From NCBI RefSeq assembly GCF_001625305.1, contig NW_017804675.1:1254216-1318215 (forward strand): a stretch of 64,000 nucleotides of DNA, given 5' to 3'. Both the position numbers and the translations under genes were made by a program. This DNA comes from Branchiostoma belcheri. Its lineage: Eukaryota > Chordata > Leptocardii > Amphioxiformes > Branchiostomatidae. The number at the start of each line of letters is the position of its first letter. The stretch's first letter is position 1. Under the pieces are notes generated by a model, which saw only the letters and a list, made by a program, of their open reading frames with translations, was not told where the DNA came from and searched no databases. Shown here in pieces: positions 13,011 to 24,085 of the stretch.

Positions 13011-13977
13011 AAATCTGCTAGTGGTGCTTGGTAGGCGTCTTTTTGGTTTATTATGGATTTGTTAGGACTTTAATCATAAAATATGTATGACCTCCACGAA
13101 AGGCTGTCAGTGGGCGATTTAAACGCATACGTATAAACCAAGGCCCAAACAAACAAACAAACAAAACTCAATTGTAGAAAATTTTAGACGTTTTAGAAAC
13201 GTTGTGTTGAAACTACGGTAATGACGTGAAGAATCTGCCAGTGGTGCTTGGTTTATTATAATCATAAAACCTGCATCTTTCCTCATAATGTCAACTAAAA
13301 GCGTTTAGCGGGTCGATTTAAATATTAAATGAGCAAAGGCTCAAACAAAACCCAGACGATTCTGATTTCATGAAACCCAATAGCAAATGAAACGACCTTA
13401 CACGTTGGACCATATATAGTAGCGCCAGATCGATAAATTCCCTGGCACTTTCCAATAAAATACAGCTTCAGTTTCATTCTTCTTCAACACGAATATATGA
13501 CCTTGAAATGTATACTGTACTGAAGGGCAAGGACACATTGATTTAGTGGCGTAAAGAAAGCATTTGAAGGATGCTCCAATATTGGGACGCCAGAAAATAA
13601 TAATGAAGATTAAAATGAATTATGGATTAATTAATTGCATGCGATGTAATTACACTAATTATTCTGTTATGTAATTGCCAATTTGCAAACTATCTATATG
13701 GGCTAGCTGGAGAAGACGGATGCCCCAAGTGTATGGGTCTCGGATTCTCCATCTTAAACAAATCCACGCGAAAGCCATCGTGTCAACTGTAACCCTCACT
13801 CAGGTGTAGGGACTGACACGGTCATCCTACTCGGAAAGTCTGTATCTGTATATCTGTACATGAATCTGCATCTGTGCATGAATTTGCATCTGTACATCTG
13901 TACAATCTGTATCCGATTACAAATAAAGATCTCGAGTTATTGCCATATTCGACTACGTCACAAAAACTTCAATTCAT
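13011..13977. other. 3' flank of gene A; no further gene
   Basis: This holds the presumed 3' untranslated region of gene A plus AT-rich sequence. Directly downstream of the stop is a low-complexity (ATCTGTAC)n-like patch (13840-13915). Confidence 0.4.
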
Positions 13978-14186
13978 TCATTCATCTACTCTATACAAAC
14001 CTCTCCGGTCCTGTATGAACTTGACGTAGTTGGAGGGGAACAGGCCTATCCTGCCCCTCAGGTAACCCAGGCACCAGCCTCCATCTTCCCCCTCCAGCAC
14101 CTCGATGACATCATCCACATCCAGACGCAGTTCGTTCTCCTCGTGAGGCACGTAGGAGTACAGCGCCTTCGCAAACCGTCGCGAAC
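13978..14186 (-). CDS. Gene A last exon: SH3 domain and stop codon
   Basis: The exon has 209 bases with acceptor ttttccccccag and a stop codon at 13978-13980. The SH3 landmarks are complete: AKALYSYVPHEENEL (ALYxY motif, acidic RT loop), DVDDVIEVLEGEDGGWCLGY (the second residue of the usual WW pair is Cys) and RGRIGLFPSNYVKFI (PSNY ligand-pocket residues). The GRxGLFPSNYVK end resembles CD2AP/CIN85-type SH3 domains (from memory, not aligned). The final 11 residues differ from gene B, but the exon length and stop position are identical. A weak donor-like AG|GTTTGT at the point where A and B diverge leaves a small chance of one more exon. A transmembrane Ig receptor carrying its own SH3 domain is uncommon. 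Confidence 0.88.
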
Positions 14187-14419
14187 CTGGGGGGAAAATG
14201 TGAAAATCATGAAGAAAATTAAACTGTTCTCCAACTAAAAAAAAAAAGAAATTAACTCACCAGAAATTTTCGACTGAATCGCTGTCTTTATCAGCTTTAT
14301 AACCCAAGTGCTGTGCACACATGACTTTTAGCCACATGTGAAGCACTGGGTCAAAGTTCGTCAGAAGTCGGTACCGCCCCCCGTCACGGTTGAGTAAAGG
14401 TTTTCTCCATGTATTTTAC

Positions 14420-14580
14420 CAACTCAGAGATGAACTTTCATGTTAATTTGAAAGGCAATTATACAAATTAGATCCTGTTTTGCATAATTGCCATTTCTTT
14501 ATGTCAAGCATCACTTAAGCTACCTACATAACAAAATCATGATGATCCGTCAAGCGGTTCTTGAGTTATACTACATTGAA
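14420..14580. repeat. Dispersed repeat in gene A intron
   Basis: ctacctacataacaaaatca, then tgatccgtcaagcggttctt and gagttat, matches 21910-22015 in inverted orientation. Confidence 0.65.
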
Positions 14581-14773
14581 TATTTTTCAACAAGCGCCCT
14601 TGCAGTTCCAGAACAGGCTGTCCAAAAATCATAACCCTAGCGTGTCCAGATCACGAGATATAAAAAAAAAAGAAGTTTCGCTGCAGTACCATAACAAGCC
14701 GCCAGTGGGGCAAACCTATACATGTCGAGATGTCATCAAGACCTACCCATCTATGCCTTCGCGAGTTGTGATG

Positions 14774-14882
14774 TTCACACACACACACTCACACACACAC
14801 ACTCACACACACACACACACACACACTCACACACACACACACACACACACACTGACACACACACGGACACACACACACACAG
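14774..14882. repeat. (AC)n microsatellite in last intron of gene A
   Basis: About 105 bases of ACACAC with scattered CTC interruptions. The Thr-His open frame over it is not a gene. Confidence 0.95.
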
Positions 14883-15881
14883 CCAGAAAACATAACCTTG
14901 GCGAAGGTAAAAGTAAAAGATTTACTGTCTCATATCTAAGTTCCTTTCCTTTACAGTTTAACGAGCTGTAGCCGGAATGTTTTACCGTGGCGCTGATGTA
15001 GTGATGTCATAATTCTTCAGGCTTAGAACCAATAACTGTATCGTCTGGTCTGCCGTGATAGCAATACTCCAGATATGACGCGTATATCCTTCCTGACATT
15101 TCGTCAGAAATCGATAGAATAACCCCCGGTGCACTTTTTATGGCCCCGTAATAACCGTTCCGTGGTGGGATGCAGTTGTTTTCAATTTTGGCTGATATTC
15201 TACCGCAGATTTCCACCATGTGGGCCCGGCACTAAATGTCCGAATAGGTCGATAGACTCCGGAGGGAGGAACTGTAAATAACTATACCAACTGCATGCTG
15301 GTAGGCTGGCCATTCTGCAGGGGCTCTTATGACAAGGATTGCTCCAATCTGAGGTACTGATTTTATCATAGACGTAACGCTTACACTCATACAAGCATCT
15401 TAAAACAGTCACTTTTAAAAAGAAAATTGTTGTTGTCGAGGCTCACTAAAAAGATTATGCGTATGGGAAAACATTATTAATATGCTGTGGATGTTTTGTA
15501 TAAGCCACGGATGTAACCACGCTCTTAAAGATGCTCTCTAAATGTTGATATATATTATGATATTTTAGACGTTTACATAGTCAATGACATTCAATAGAAA
15601 CTCAGTGTGCTGCCATTTTAATCTATTAGGTTTGCAAATCTTGTGATAGCATTGTGTAGGATTACCGCACTCCCCGCGAAATCCCAAACCCCGACAACAT
15701 GTCTGTTTCTTCCGCTAAATCATTTAAATCTTCCATTTCGCTCCAGTCGGAATAACTCGAGCTTATCGTAACCGGATTAGAGGAGATCAGGTAACGTCTT
15801 TTGATAATTTGTACGGCTCCATAGGATTATAGGATTAGAGGTATGTGATAATATGTTGGAATGAGATTCCTGACGGGGTAC

Positions 15882-15950
15882 CTTTGAGGGCCGCTGTCTT
15901 CCTCATCGTGTTGATGCCAGCGTAGGTAGATTTGGACCCCACAGGCTTGG
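15882..15950 (-). CDS. Gene A short linker exon between tail and SH3
   Basis: This 69-base exon, phase 1 at both ends, encodes AKPVGSKSTYAGINTMRKTA and ends LK. It was recognised because the same 69-base exon occurs in gene B with matching AKPVGSK and AGINTMR residues, flanked by AG/GT (acceptor gtattacag, donor gtaccc). It is too short to be found as an open reading frame on its own. It is rich in Lys, Arg, Ser and Thr with no hydrophobic residues beyond Ile and Met, which suits a flexible cytosolic linker or a phosphorylated segment. The junction residue with the previous exon makes LPAKP, a PxxP motif that could bind an SH3 domain, possibly this protein's own (inference). Confidence 0.85.
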
Positions 15951-16015
15951 CTGTAATACAAGCAGACATGCCGGCAACATGAGTAGGTAGGGGCATTGTC
16001 ATTAGATAGCTTTAA

Positions 16016-16904
16016 CCCTACCTAGACCGGGCTTTTTTTGACATGGGGGGACCGGGGGGGGGCGTCGTNNNNNNNNNNNNNNNNNNNNNNNNNNNNNNNN
16101 NNNNNNNNNNNNNNNNNNNNNNNNNNNNNNNNNNNNNNNNNNNNNNNNNNNNNNNNNNNNNNNNNNNNNNNNNNNNNNNNNNNNNNNNNNNNNNNNNNNN
16201 NNNNNNNNNNNNNNNNNNNNNNNNNNNNNNNNNNNNNNNCCCTGGTATACAACATAACTTTCCAAAAGTGTTATGACAGAATATTAGTGTGTAATAAGTC
16301 TTATGTTGCCCATAGCAACACCGGTGACGTCATAAAATGACGTCATGCATATTTAAGATATCCGCCATCTTGGATCATCAATCTTGAATTTCAAAAATAG
16401 TTTTTTTTCATGATAAAGCCTAAAATACATTGTAAACATACTAAACACATTCATTCAAACCTTTTTGTAAAAAGAAATGGAAGTATTGATGAAATTTTAA
16501 TGAAAATAACCCGTATATACCTGTTCTAATGATATGGTCCGCCATCTTGGATTTTGGCCAATGACGTCATCAAATTAGCATAAATTATGCATATTTAATA
16601 ATAAATTTTACATAAAATTATATGGGATGTTATTAATATTATAAACCATGAGTAACTTGACATAAAACCCATAAAATTCTATTGTTGAAACAAAAAGTAC
16701 TAAATTTAGCAAAAAATGCCTGTCAGAAACCCGTTGCCATGGCAACACAAAATATTATTATCTTATTCCAATGATAGAGAATTGTTGCCAACAATATTTT
16801 AGGAAAAGTCACCAAGTTTGGTCGTTCTACGGCTAGCCGTTCAGACGCTAGGTGACATCAAAGTTGCCGCGGGCACTTTTAGCCCCCCCCCGGTCTAGGT
16901 AGGG
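16016..16904. mobile_element. piggyBac-like MITE containing an assembly gap
   Basis: The element sits in the gene A intron between TTAA sites (16012-16015, 16905-16908), with terminal inverted repeats CCCTACCTAGACCGGG. TTAA target use and a CCC start are typical of piggyBac elements. The interior has gtgacgtcataaaatgacgt and two ccgccatcttggat motifs, and no visible transposase. Confidence 0.8.
16069..16239. other. Assembly gap (171 N)
   Basis: Unknown bases next to a G-rich run, inside the piggyBac-like element. Confidence 0.99.
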
Positions 16905-16940
16905 TTAAACAATGTCTATAGTTAGATGTTCAAGGGGTAG

Positions 16941-17040
16941 GTGTAACAAGTCGATCGGTGTAATGTAGCCAGCTGCCACCGCGCCGCGAAGCTGGCATGT
17001 TATGCCGAAGGGCGGTTATACCGGCTAAACTGATACAGAT
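16941..17040 (+). mobile_element. Non-LTR retrotransposon 3' tail fragment
   Basis: gtgtaacaagtcgatcggtg, tgtagccagctgcc and gggcggttataccggct read on the plus strand, ending in ctgatacagat. It lies just after the piggyBac-like element. Confidence 0.75.
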
Positions 17041-17944
17041 TTATTACATAAACTGTATACAGGTCTATGGAGTCTCTCCCCATATAGTTTCTCTGGTCGT
17101 TCACCTTTATCAAAAATGAGGACTATCAACAGAAGCTCAGAATTGTTTACCACTACGAAATTCAGTCCAGGATTACTTGTGACTATGGCAATATCAGCCT
17201 CCAACATCATAGAAACATATAGTTCTTAGTACTACATTATTTCGTTTAGCATGCAAGAATAGCGAAATCAGCAAATTTAGTATTTTTTTCATGAATCAAG
17301 CCTAGGGTCTTAACAGATGGAAGGTTCAAGTTTGTGGCAGCTTGATCTTCTGGACGGGTTTATAGCGACATTCATTTATTCACATAGACACAACTTACCA
17401 TAGGAAGTATCAATCTATGTGTATGGAAGACAATATCTTTAACAACATAGTATCCTGGCTATATGTGGGCACTGCGATACAATAATCGACAAGCTTACAG
17501 CACCCATGCATATAGACAGGAAGTTGAGGACAGTGAGGTCTTGTGGCGTCTAGCTGTCCCACTGCTGTGCACTTTAACAACAATCATCAATTGTTCATGA
17601 ATTGGTCAAGAGAATGTGTCTATGCGGTGAGACAATAGATTTTCTATGTAATAGACCGTTCCCAAAGCCTTGCCCCCACCCCGTAGCAACACCCTAGCAA
17701 CTGGAAATAGCGAACACGCTTGCCGATGGCCCAGATCCTGTTTTCTTATTGGTGGATTGGCTGATTCTGGATACTAGTAACAGACAGGTACGAATTACTT
17801 TAAAAGAATGCTTAGTTACTGCAATGACCTCCGTTCGTATCGAGTGTGCAAATGTGGGAAATATTATAATATAAAGCAAACAATCAAACCTAACAATACC
17901 ACCTGACAATATATAATGATATATAAATATACCAGTTTACCTAC

Positions 17945-18181
17945 CAGGTAGCACGACGTACGGAGGCGGTTCACTACCCTTTGTTCGCTTGGGACTCTTT
18001 CCTACGGGCGGATCACGGCGACCCATGTTGTAGTAGAACGCGAACTTCTTCTTCTCCTTCGCCCTTCTCCGCCTCCTGATGCCGTACACGCAGATGACGA
18101 TACAGATGAGCAGCCACAGTCCTCCTGCTGTGGAACCCACTATGATGGCGATGGTGGTGGACGACAAGCTGGCCCCCGGAG
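17945..18181 (-). CDS. Gene A exon: transmembrane segment and cytoplasmic tail with YYNM and PPPY
   Basis: The exon has 237 bases (same in gene B), acceptor tgatgctccaacag and donor gtaggt, phase 1. A short Ser/Thr stalk precedes about 23 hydrophobic residues (from TIAIIVGSTAGGLWLL) with a GxxxG motif, then a strongly basic stop-transfer run RRRRRAKEKKK. The tail has FAFYYNMGRRDPP, a Ser/Pro/Lys stretch (GKSPKRTKGS) and EPPPYVVLP. YYNM fits both the PI3-kinase SH2 consensus YxxM and the Grb2 SH2 consensus YxN; CD28 carries YMNM. PPPY fits the WW-domain ligand PPxY. These roles are inferred from consensus only, but both motifs are kept in the paralogue. An alternative donor two codons downstream (gtaaac) exists; I chose gtaggt because gene B has gtgggt at the same place. 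Confidence 0.9.
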
Positions 18182-18740
18182 CTGTTGGAGCATCAAACGG
18201 GACAGAGACTTTAGTTGTGAAATTTTAGACTTTGTTACAACACATCTGAAAAACTTACAATGAATTTTCAGTAGATTAGTAGATCTCATCGATCTTCATC
18301 ATATGATTCTCTTCGCTGAAGTTCCGGAATCTGGAAACATGATGACGTCAGGAGTGCATCAAAAGTGGCTGAAAGACGGAATCTTCGTCACGGTTCAAAA
18401 TTGAGTTACAGAAATCAATTACACTTCTTGGCTTTTTTCAGCTCTGATTGGTTGTTACTGAAACTTACCAGTTTTCTATGTCGTTTCCAGCAGTGGCATA
18501 GGGATAAGTCTGGTCATCTCTATGGCCTTACTTCTTAGTATGACTGATCCACCACTGAACTTACAAACAAGTGATTCTGATTAACACGTTTTATCAGTTA
18601 AATCAGTGAGCCTTAGGACATCTAAAAGTACAAGGTCTTGCGGGCATCGCTGTTTTTCGACAGGCCAAATATTGACCGAATGAAATCTCTGAGTATGTTA
18701 ATTTATGGATAAAAGCTCATTGATAGGTTTATGACCCTAC

Positions 18741-19019
18741 CTTGTACCTTGAGATGTAGTTTCTTCACGTCGCCCTCCCCGACAAAGTTGATGGCGGCGC
18801 ACAGGTAAGTTCCCGTGTCGTTCACTTGGACGTCACGCAGGATGACGGAACTGGCGCGCACGTCACGTGACAGGACGTGCGACCTGGCGGCCAATGGGAT
18901 GCCGTCTCTCGTCCACGTGATGTTAGGCGGCGGGTTGCCATCGGCAACGCACTGTAGGGTCACGTGATCGAACACTGTGGCGGCACTTGTGTCCGACATG
19001 CTGATTATGGACGCCGGAT
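18741..19019 (-). CDS. Gene A exon: second C2-type Ig domain (membrane proximal)
   Basis: The exon has 279 bases, exactly the same length as in gene B, with acceptor attttttttcag and donor gtaggg, phase 1. The start PASIISMSD is joined to a Tyr codon formed across the junction. Visible landmarks are the B-strand Cys in VTLQCVADGNPPPNITW, which includes an NIT sequon and the C-strand Trp, the C' segment TRDGIPLAARSHVL, the E strand SSVILRDVQ and the F-strand Cys in NDTGTYLCAAINF. This is a standard I/C2-type fold. The VADGNPPPNITW block is identical in the paralogue, the most conserved part of the extracellular region. Confidence 0.9.
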
Positions 19020-19365
19020 CTGAAAAAAATATTATCATAATCCGTCATTATTACTTATGTTAACATTTCTAATGGAATATGAAAGGTACCTCTGGTCACA
19101 TAGCCTTTTCTGATACTGTAGGGGCAGTCGGTTGTTATCCACTGTTACTAGGGCACGGTTTTTTGAAGGCGGAGCCCATCCTTCTCCTTCCATGGCCTTT
19201 GGCCCCCCCAGCCGAAGTCATGTACCAATTTAACACCTGTGTGCAGTAAGTAATCTCCAAGCAGGTCTTTCGGTGGGGGTAAGACAGTAAACCTTACCTT
19301 ACCTTACTTTACACACGATCACACGATTGAATAGTATCAAATTACACCAAACAGAAACTCCTTAC

Positions 19366-19659
19366 ACTGAACGTCAACCTTCATCTCGTCACTCGCCGTC
19401 TGGATCACGTGATCCACCACGCAGCTGTACCGCCCGGAGTCGGTCCTGGTCACGTGATGGATGTTCAAAGATGGCGTCCGCACGTTCCCGCCGGAGTACT
19501 TCGTGTCGAATCCGTAGGTCTCGATTGGGAAGCCATCTTTCTCCCAGTGCAGTGACGTCACGTTAGGCTTGGCGTTCCTCACCGCGCATGTCAGAGTCAC
19601 TGTCTTACCTGACGTCACGACGAAAGGACTTGTGGGCCCGACTTGCACTTCCGGAGGAA
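19366..19659 (-). CDS. Gene A exon: first C2-type Ig domain
   Basis: The exon has 294 bases (98 codons), acceptor tctcccttccag, donor gtaagg, phase 1 at both ends. It begins VPPEVQVGPTSPFVV and carries the B-strand Cys in GKTVTLTCAVRN, an N-glycosylation sequon (NVT), the C-strand Trp in SLHWEKDG, and the F-strand Cys in DSGRYSCVVDH. It ends in the G strand EMKVDVQ. Both disulfide cysteines and the core Trp are present, so this is a normal Ig fold. The gene B counterpart is three bases longer. The exon lies between the V exon (1.5 kb intron containing a TIR element) and the second C2 exon (346 base intron). Unlike gene B, I see no truncated copies of this exon nearby. Confidence 0.9.
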
Positions 19660-19715
19660 CTGGAAGGGAGATGATATAAAACATTTTCTCATTTCCGGCC
19701 TTTTTTTTATATGTA

Positions 19716-20149
19716 CACTGCACGAAAAGCTGGATTTACCAATGGAAGTAAAAACCAGTAAACTCGGGTAGTGTTTATTTCGTAAACAGTACAGGGCTTT
19801 AAAATGGTAGTAAATAAGATACTGACCTTGAATTTTATCATATAAACAAGTTTTTTTTTTAATTTCCAAGTGATATTTTTTATTTGATACACTGCACGAA
19901 AAGTTGGAAGTACAAATGGTAGTAAAAGCCAGTAAAGTTGGGTTATGTTTACTTTGTAGACAGCACCAGACTTTACAATGACAGTAAATGAAGCCAAGTC
20001 CGGGAAACAACATCAAATGTACTAAATGGAATTACTGACCTTGAGTTTTATTTGCTACAATTGTAAATTCCGGTGCTGTTTACAACGTGAACATTACTCG
20101 CCTTTAGTGGCATTTACTACCATTCATAAAGCCAGCTTTTCGTGCAGTG
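19716..20149. mobile_element. TIR element with internal duplication in gene A intron
   Basis: The ends cactgcacgaaaagctgg and ccagcttttcgtgcagtg are perfect inverses. The left end is repeated at about 19890 (cactgcacgaaaagttgg), so the element is duplicated or nested. No clear target duplication was found. Confidence 0.75.
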
Positions 20150-21156
20150 ATACAACTAAGACGATATGTACTGATGAAGATCAATTGAAAAATCTACAAA
20201 CATCTAAGGTCTACCAAACGGAATAACAGGGATTTACCTTTATCTATTTAAAGTTTTCCGTTGATTCAGTTTTTTCCGTTCATTTCGTCATCGCCACTCA
20301 CATTTACTCAATGCTGTCTAGTCAAAACCGTGATCATACATACCCAACACAAGTTTGTTACTTTTGAAGCAAGTCCGCCTTTTTACAACTGCGTCAATTG
20401 GCCGTATTTTATCCTGTTTGGATTGCTCTACAGTTATATAACATCGTTTGGCTGTAAAGCCAACATGATCAATCACGGCCCTAAACACGGTATAACACGA
20501 GGTGAAACGACCCCACCAGGTTTTCAAATTACCTGGCCAGTCCGACGTTTAGCGCTCGATAAAACGCGTATGTGGACATAAATGAGGTAATATATCATTT
20601 CTGTAACATCACACGCGTTATATTACGGTTTTATGCCAAGCGTGGCTTATGGGAAAGCCCAGTTTGTGTTCCAAAGTTTTGTGCAAGATCTTTGACAGAT
20701 GTCCGAGAAGTTATTTCAAAACATCCAATTTGTTGTACATACCGAACAGTCGTTCAGGCGTTTTGGAATCGTTGCAAAATCGCCCCCTTGTGTTTCGTTG
20801 TATTTTATGATTTTCCATTGATATGCTCCTTATTCCACTATTCTGTATCAGTAGGACTTGTGAGATAAAGATTGAAATAGCAGAAATGTAAAATTGACTT
20901 GCTTGCACTGTTAGGACCTGGTCACATACACCATACGATCGCCCTACGATTACAAACTCCAAACATTCCTGTATTATTCGTGCATGTTGCAAACGAAATT
21001 CAGCCGTCTTGTTTGGAACTGTAAAGGCTGCATTTGGTCTTGAATGAAGGTAGTTTTTTCGGCCACAGCCTGCTTGAATATCTAACGGCAGCAAAGTTAT
21101 ACTGTGTCTTACGATGAATGTGCGCGATCCGGTACACCTGATGAAATAATACCTAC
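20150..21156. other. Rest of the V to C2-1 intron of gene A
   Basis: No exon-like sequence. A segment at 20920-21120 (cctggtcacatacaccatac, tacgatcgccctacg) resembles 10313-10560 and is probably another MITE. Confidence 0.4.
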
Positions 21157-21507
21157 CCAGCAGGGACAGATACACAAAGCCCTCCTCACTCGGCACACCA
21201 GCCACCATGACCACCAGCACATACAGCCCTTCATCGTGTAGCCTGGTGGGGTTTATCCTGAGACCAGCGCCATCTATTATATCTGCCCGGCCAACGTACG
21301 CACCGTAGGCCTCCCTTATCCCTAACGCCGGGGCGTAATTGAAGATCATGGTTCGTTTAGACCTGTCGTTGCCCTGTACTTTGTACCACGTTACCGCCAC
21401 CACCTTGTAATCTGATGAATACGTAGCCGGCAATGTGACGGGATCTCCTAAGATGGCCTGGAAGTTCTTAGCCATGTGAAGCCCGATTCCGCCCTGCGCG
21501 GTCAGTC
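21157..21507 (-). CDS. Gene A exon: V-type Ig domain lacking canonical cysteines
   Basis: The exon has 351 bases, acceptor ttatgttacag and donor gtaggtat, phase 1 at both ends. The protein starts GLTAQGGIGLHMAKNF and contains the B strand DPVTLPATYSS, the C strand VAVTWYKVQG, a D strand with GRADI, the E strand GLRINPTRL and the F strand DEGLYVLVVM. The fold signature is clear (core W; D-x-G-x-Y at the F strand), but the two disulfide positions are Ala and Leu. The paralogue has the same two replacements, so this is inherited rather than decay. Vertebrate CEACAM N-domains are a known precedent for a V domain without the disulfide; a direct relationship is not shown. The next exon begins TT, giving Val at the junction. 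No J-like FGxG motif is visible. Confidence 0.85.
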
Positions 21508-21548
21508 CTGTAACATAACGAGTGGCCGTGATTACTTTCGCCAAGAAG

Positions 21549-21646
21549 GTTGTGTGTGTGTGTGTGTGTGTGTGTGTCTGTCTTTGTTTGTGCGTGTGTC
21601 TGTCTGTGTTTGTGTGTGCATCTGTCTGTCTGTGTGTGTGTGTGTC

Positions 21647-21691
<45 letters not shown>

Positions 21692-21768
21692 GTGTGTGTA
21701 TCTGTCTGTGTTTGTGTGTGCATCTGTCTGTCTGTCTGTGTGTTTGTGTGTGTGTGTGAGTGTCTGTA
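21549..21768. repeat. (GT)n / (GTCT)n microsatellite next to gene A V exon
   Basis: About 220 bases of GT with CTGTCT interruptions, 40 bases upstream of the V exon acceptor on the gene strand. Confidence 0.95.
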
Positions 21769-22041
21769 AACACGATAACTTGATAAGGCTTTAATAAATT
21801 GAATTGATATTTCATAGGTGGGTATGTCTTAATGAGATCTGGAAGTGACGTGAGTTTGGGTCCCCTAGCGGCTTGCTCTGGAACTGCAGGGCTATCTGTT
21901 TTAAAATATTCAAAAGAGGATAACTCAAGAACCGGTTGACGGATCGTCGTGATTTTTGGTATGTAGGTAGCTTACGTGATGCTTGATATGATTATGTGAC
22001 AATTATGCAAATATGTAATTTGTGCCGCCTCTAGGAGCTTG

Positions 22042-22105
22042 TGCAGCCCGATGCAGCCCTGCGCGGTCATGCCTGCAACATAACGGATGACCGTGATTAG
22101 TTCTG
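22042..22105 (-). pseudogene. Truncated 5' edge of the gene A V exon (upstream copy)
   Basis: About 64 bases match 21478-21541, that is the acceptor region and the first 30 or so bases of the V exon (gccctgcgcggtca, cctgYaacataacg, ccgtgatta). The copy keeps an AG acceptor-like site and the start of the reading frame, then breaks off within the first dozen codons. It lies on the 5' side of the real exon, as do the half-exon copies in gene B. Confidence 0.7.
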
Positions 22106-24085
22106 CAGCAGTTTCTGCGGCGCGCGGCTGATGGAGACCCCCGCTGCTGCAGGCGGATCTGCTGTAAGCCTGTTACACGAGGGAAATGGAGGGTCAGCCG
22201 CCATTAGCGGCCGCGGTTCGGGATGGATGTCGGGTAAGTTTTTCAGGTCAAGCTCCGAAAGGAACGTTGAGAAGTTTTTTTTTCTCTTTTGGCAAGACTA
22301 TGCAATATTGTTTTTCTTGATAATAATCTATAGAAATTTGAGTTCCCCTAGGTATTAATAACTCGTTTACATAGTTTCAGCAGCGGCGTATTTTTCTTTA
22401 CATTTGGTAGTTTGAGGAAGGCATGAATTACGGAAATCTTTCCTATGATGAGGAAATTGTCACAGACCGCCAGGTTGCGATGGATGCTTGGTCGATTTTT
22501 AGGTCAAGTTCCGAAACTTGCTGAACTTTTTTCTTTTTTCTTGGCAAGACTACGCAATATTGTTTTTGTGGACATTAATTTCAAGAAATCTCATAACTGA
22601 TACCAGAGTTCCCCCAAGGTATTCATAACTGGTTTTTGGCATAGTTTCAGGTAGGCATGACTTACGGAAACCTTTTCCTGCGCTGAGGCCATTGTCACAG
22701 ATCGTTGCCCACCCGTGGAATAGAGCTTTGTACGTATCTTTCATTTCCCTTGCAGGGTAACACTTAGAAGCAACTTACGCGCAGTTCATTTCCTCAACTA
22801 CTGACAGATAAAAATAAACACAGGCTGCCAATTGATCCCGTAATTTGTATCTTCCCACCAGTTACCAAACATTCCTAAGAAGTTAAACCACGGCGCGTAC
22901 AATGCGCGTCTTCCTTCCAGCTACCAACATCTGACGTTTTGAGATACGTCGCTTCTTGACACACCATCTTAAGACATACTTTCCTTGGCGACATTTCAGG
23001 AACCGATATCTCAAAGTGTACTTCAGCTGCTCCTGGCGGGCGGGCGTTTATCTGCTTGGCTTCTCTCACCTTACATTTAGGTGTGGCTTGGGAAGATTTT
23101 CTGAACGAGATGATGACAGTATTGTAGGTGTGATGAATGCGTTCATGGAACTTTGTTGACGTTTTTGGGTGGGGGCTATTAGGATATGGCGTACGGTGGA
23201 GTATGGCAGATAGGGACTTGCCGAATTGGGAGCGATAAGGATGATACTAAAAGGATGACTAAAATACAAAGGATGACTTTGTATTTTAACCTCCTAATGA
23301 CTCTGAATTTTAACTTAATTAATATGCAATACTATAAACTCTCGATTTTAAGATAATGAAATGTACATTGATTTGCAATTCAGTGACTTGTATCAAGTTT
23401 ACTGCCATTGATCAATAAATAATTCTTGAGTTCTTGAGTTCACTACATGTGTGTAAAACTAGCCTGGGTGCCATCCTCCGTAGTATTCACCCGCTCCCTA
23501 ATGTCGCCAGCTACCACGTTTTTTGGTGGGGGGCTATTAGGATATGGCGTATGACGGATAGGCGTTTGCCGAATTGGGAGCGATAAAGATGATACTACGT
23601 GTGTGTAAAACTGTTCGAGTAGAAGAATGACGTTCGTAGTTCTACCTTTAAGTTAGTACCTACTTGACTGTTTATGTTCCTGTAACTTACTTCTGTTGCT
23701 CTTATGAAATTGTAAAGAATGAATGTCAAAAGTAATCATTACCTATCCCTTCAACGATTAGCGTAGGAGTTTACAGACGAAAACTATCTTACAGATGACA
23801 GTACCCGCTCATACAAACACTTACGTGGCGAATTATGACTAGAAATTAACTCCTTTAAAACATCTCACGTCTTGAATAGATTAAAGTGATAATGTTAAAG
23901 GGGAGGGAAAGATCCCTTAAGCCAGCTACAGATCCCCCGGGTATGTGGACATTAAACCCAACCTTTTAGCTGAGGTACTGAGCTATAATAAAGCTTCCCA
24001 GCGCTGGTTGATTGTACTGTAGGCGTGTGATATACGTCTCAGGCTGATACAGACAGGCGTCAGGGAGGGAGGCAGCGGGATGGAA
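22106..24085. other. Intergenic; no gene, two small duplications
   Basis: ttggcaagactatgcaatattg recurs at 22289 and 22539, and ggctattaggatatggcgta with gccgaattgggagcgata recurs at 23175-23240 and 23530-23590. No signal-peptide exon for gene A was found. Confidence 0.4.

Larger units (their letters stand above)
13978..21507 (-). other. Gene A: V-C2-C2-TM-SH3 immunoglobulin receptor (spliced locus, six exons seen)
   Basis: Six exons on the minus strand (21157-21507, 19366-19659, 18741-19019, 17945-18181, 15882-15950, 13978-14186) join in frame with GT/AG sites, all in phase 1, to give about 479 residues without a signal peptide. Domain order is a cysteine-free V-type Ig (about residues 1-117), two C2-type Ig domains (118-215 and 216-308), a membrane segment with basic tail and YYNM/PPPY motifs (309-387), a 23-residue linker (388-410) and an SH3 domain (411-479). 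It is predicted to be a type I plasma-membrane receptor. A second gene with the same layout (34073-45945) lies upstream on the same strand, so the pair is a tandem duplication. No signal-peptide exon was found; phase 1 at the V exon requires at least one earlier exon. The ligand is unknown. Amphioxus V-C2 receptors have been reported, and I cannot tell whether this is one of them. Confidence 0.85.

Noticed and set aside
14561..14971. 136-codon plus-strand open frame
   Set aside because: It is mostly Thr-His translated from the (AC)n microsatellite.
16002..16340. Open frames spanning the N run
   Set aside because: The frames are open only because unknown bases contain no stops.
20711..21155. 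Extension of the V exon frame to 277 codons
   Set aside because: A consensus donor (gtaggt) at 21156-21151, the in-phase next exon and the gene B structure show the extra part is intron.
21468..21815. Several overlapping frames on both strands rich in Cys-Val or Thr-His
   Set aside because: They are translations of the (GT)n microsatellite beside the V exon.
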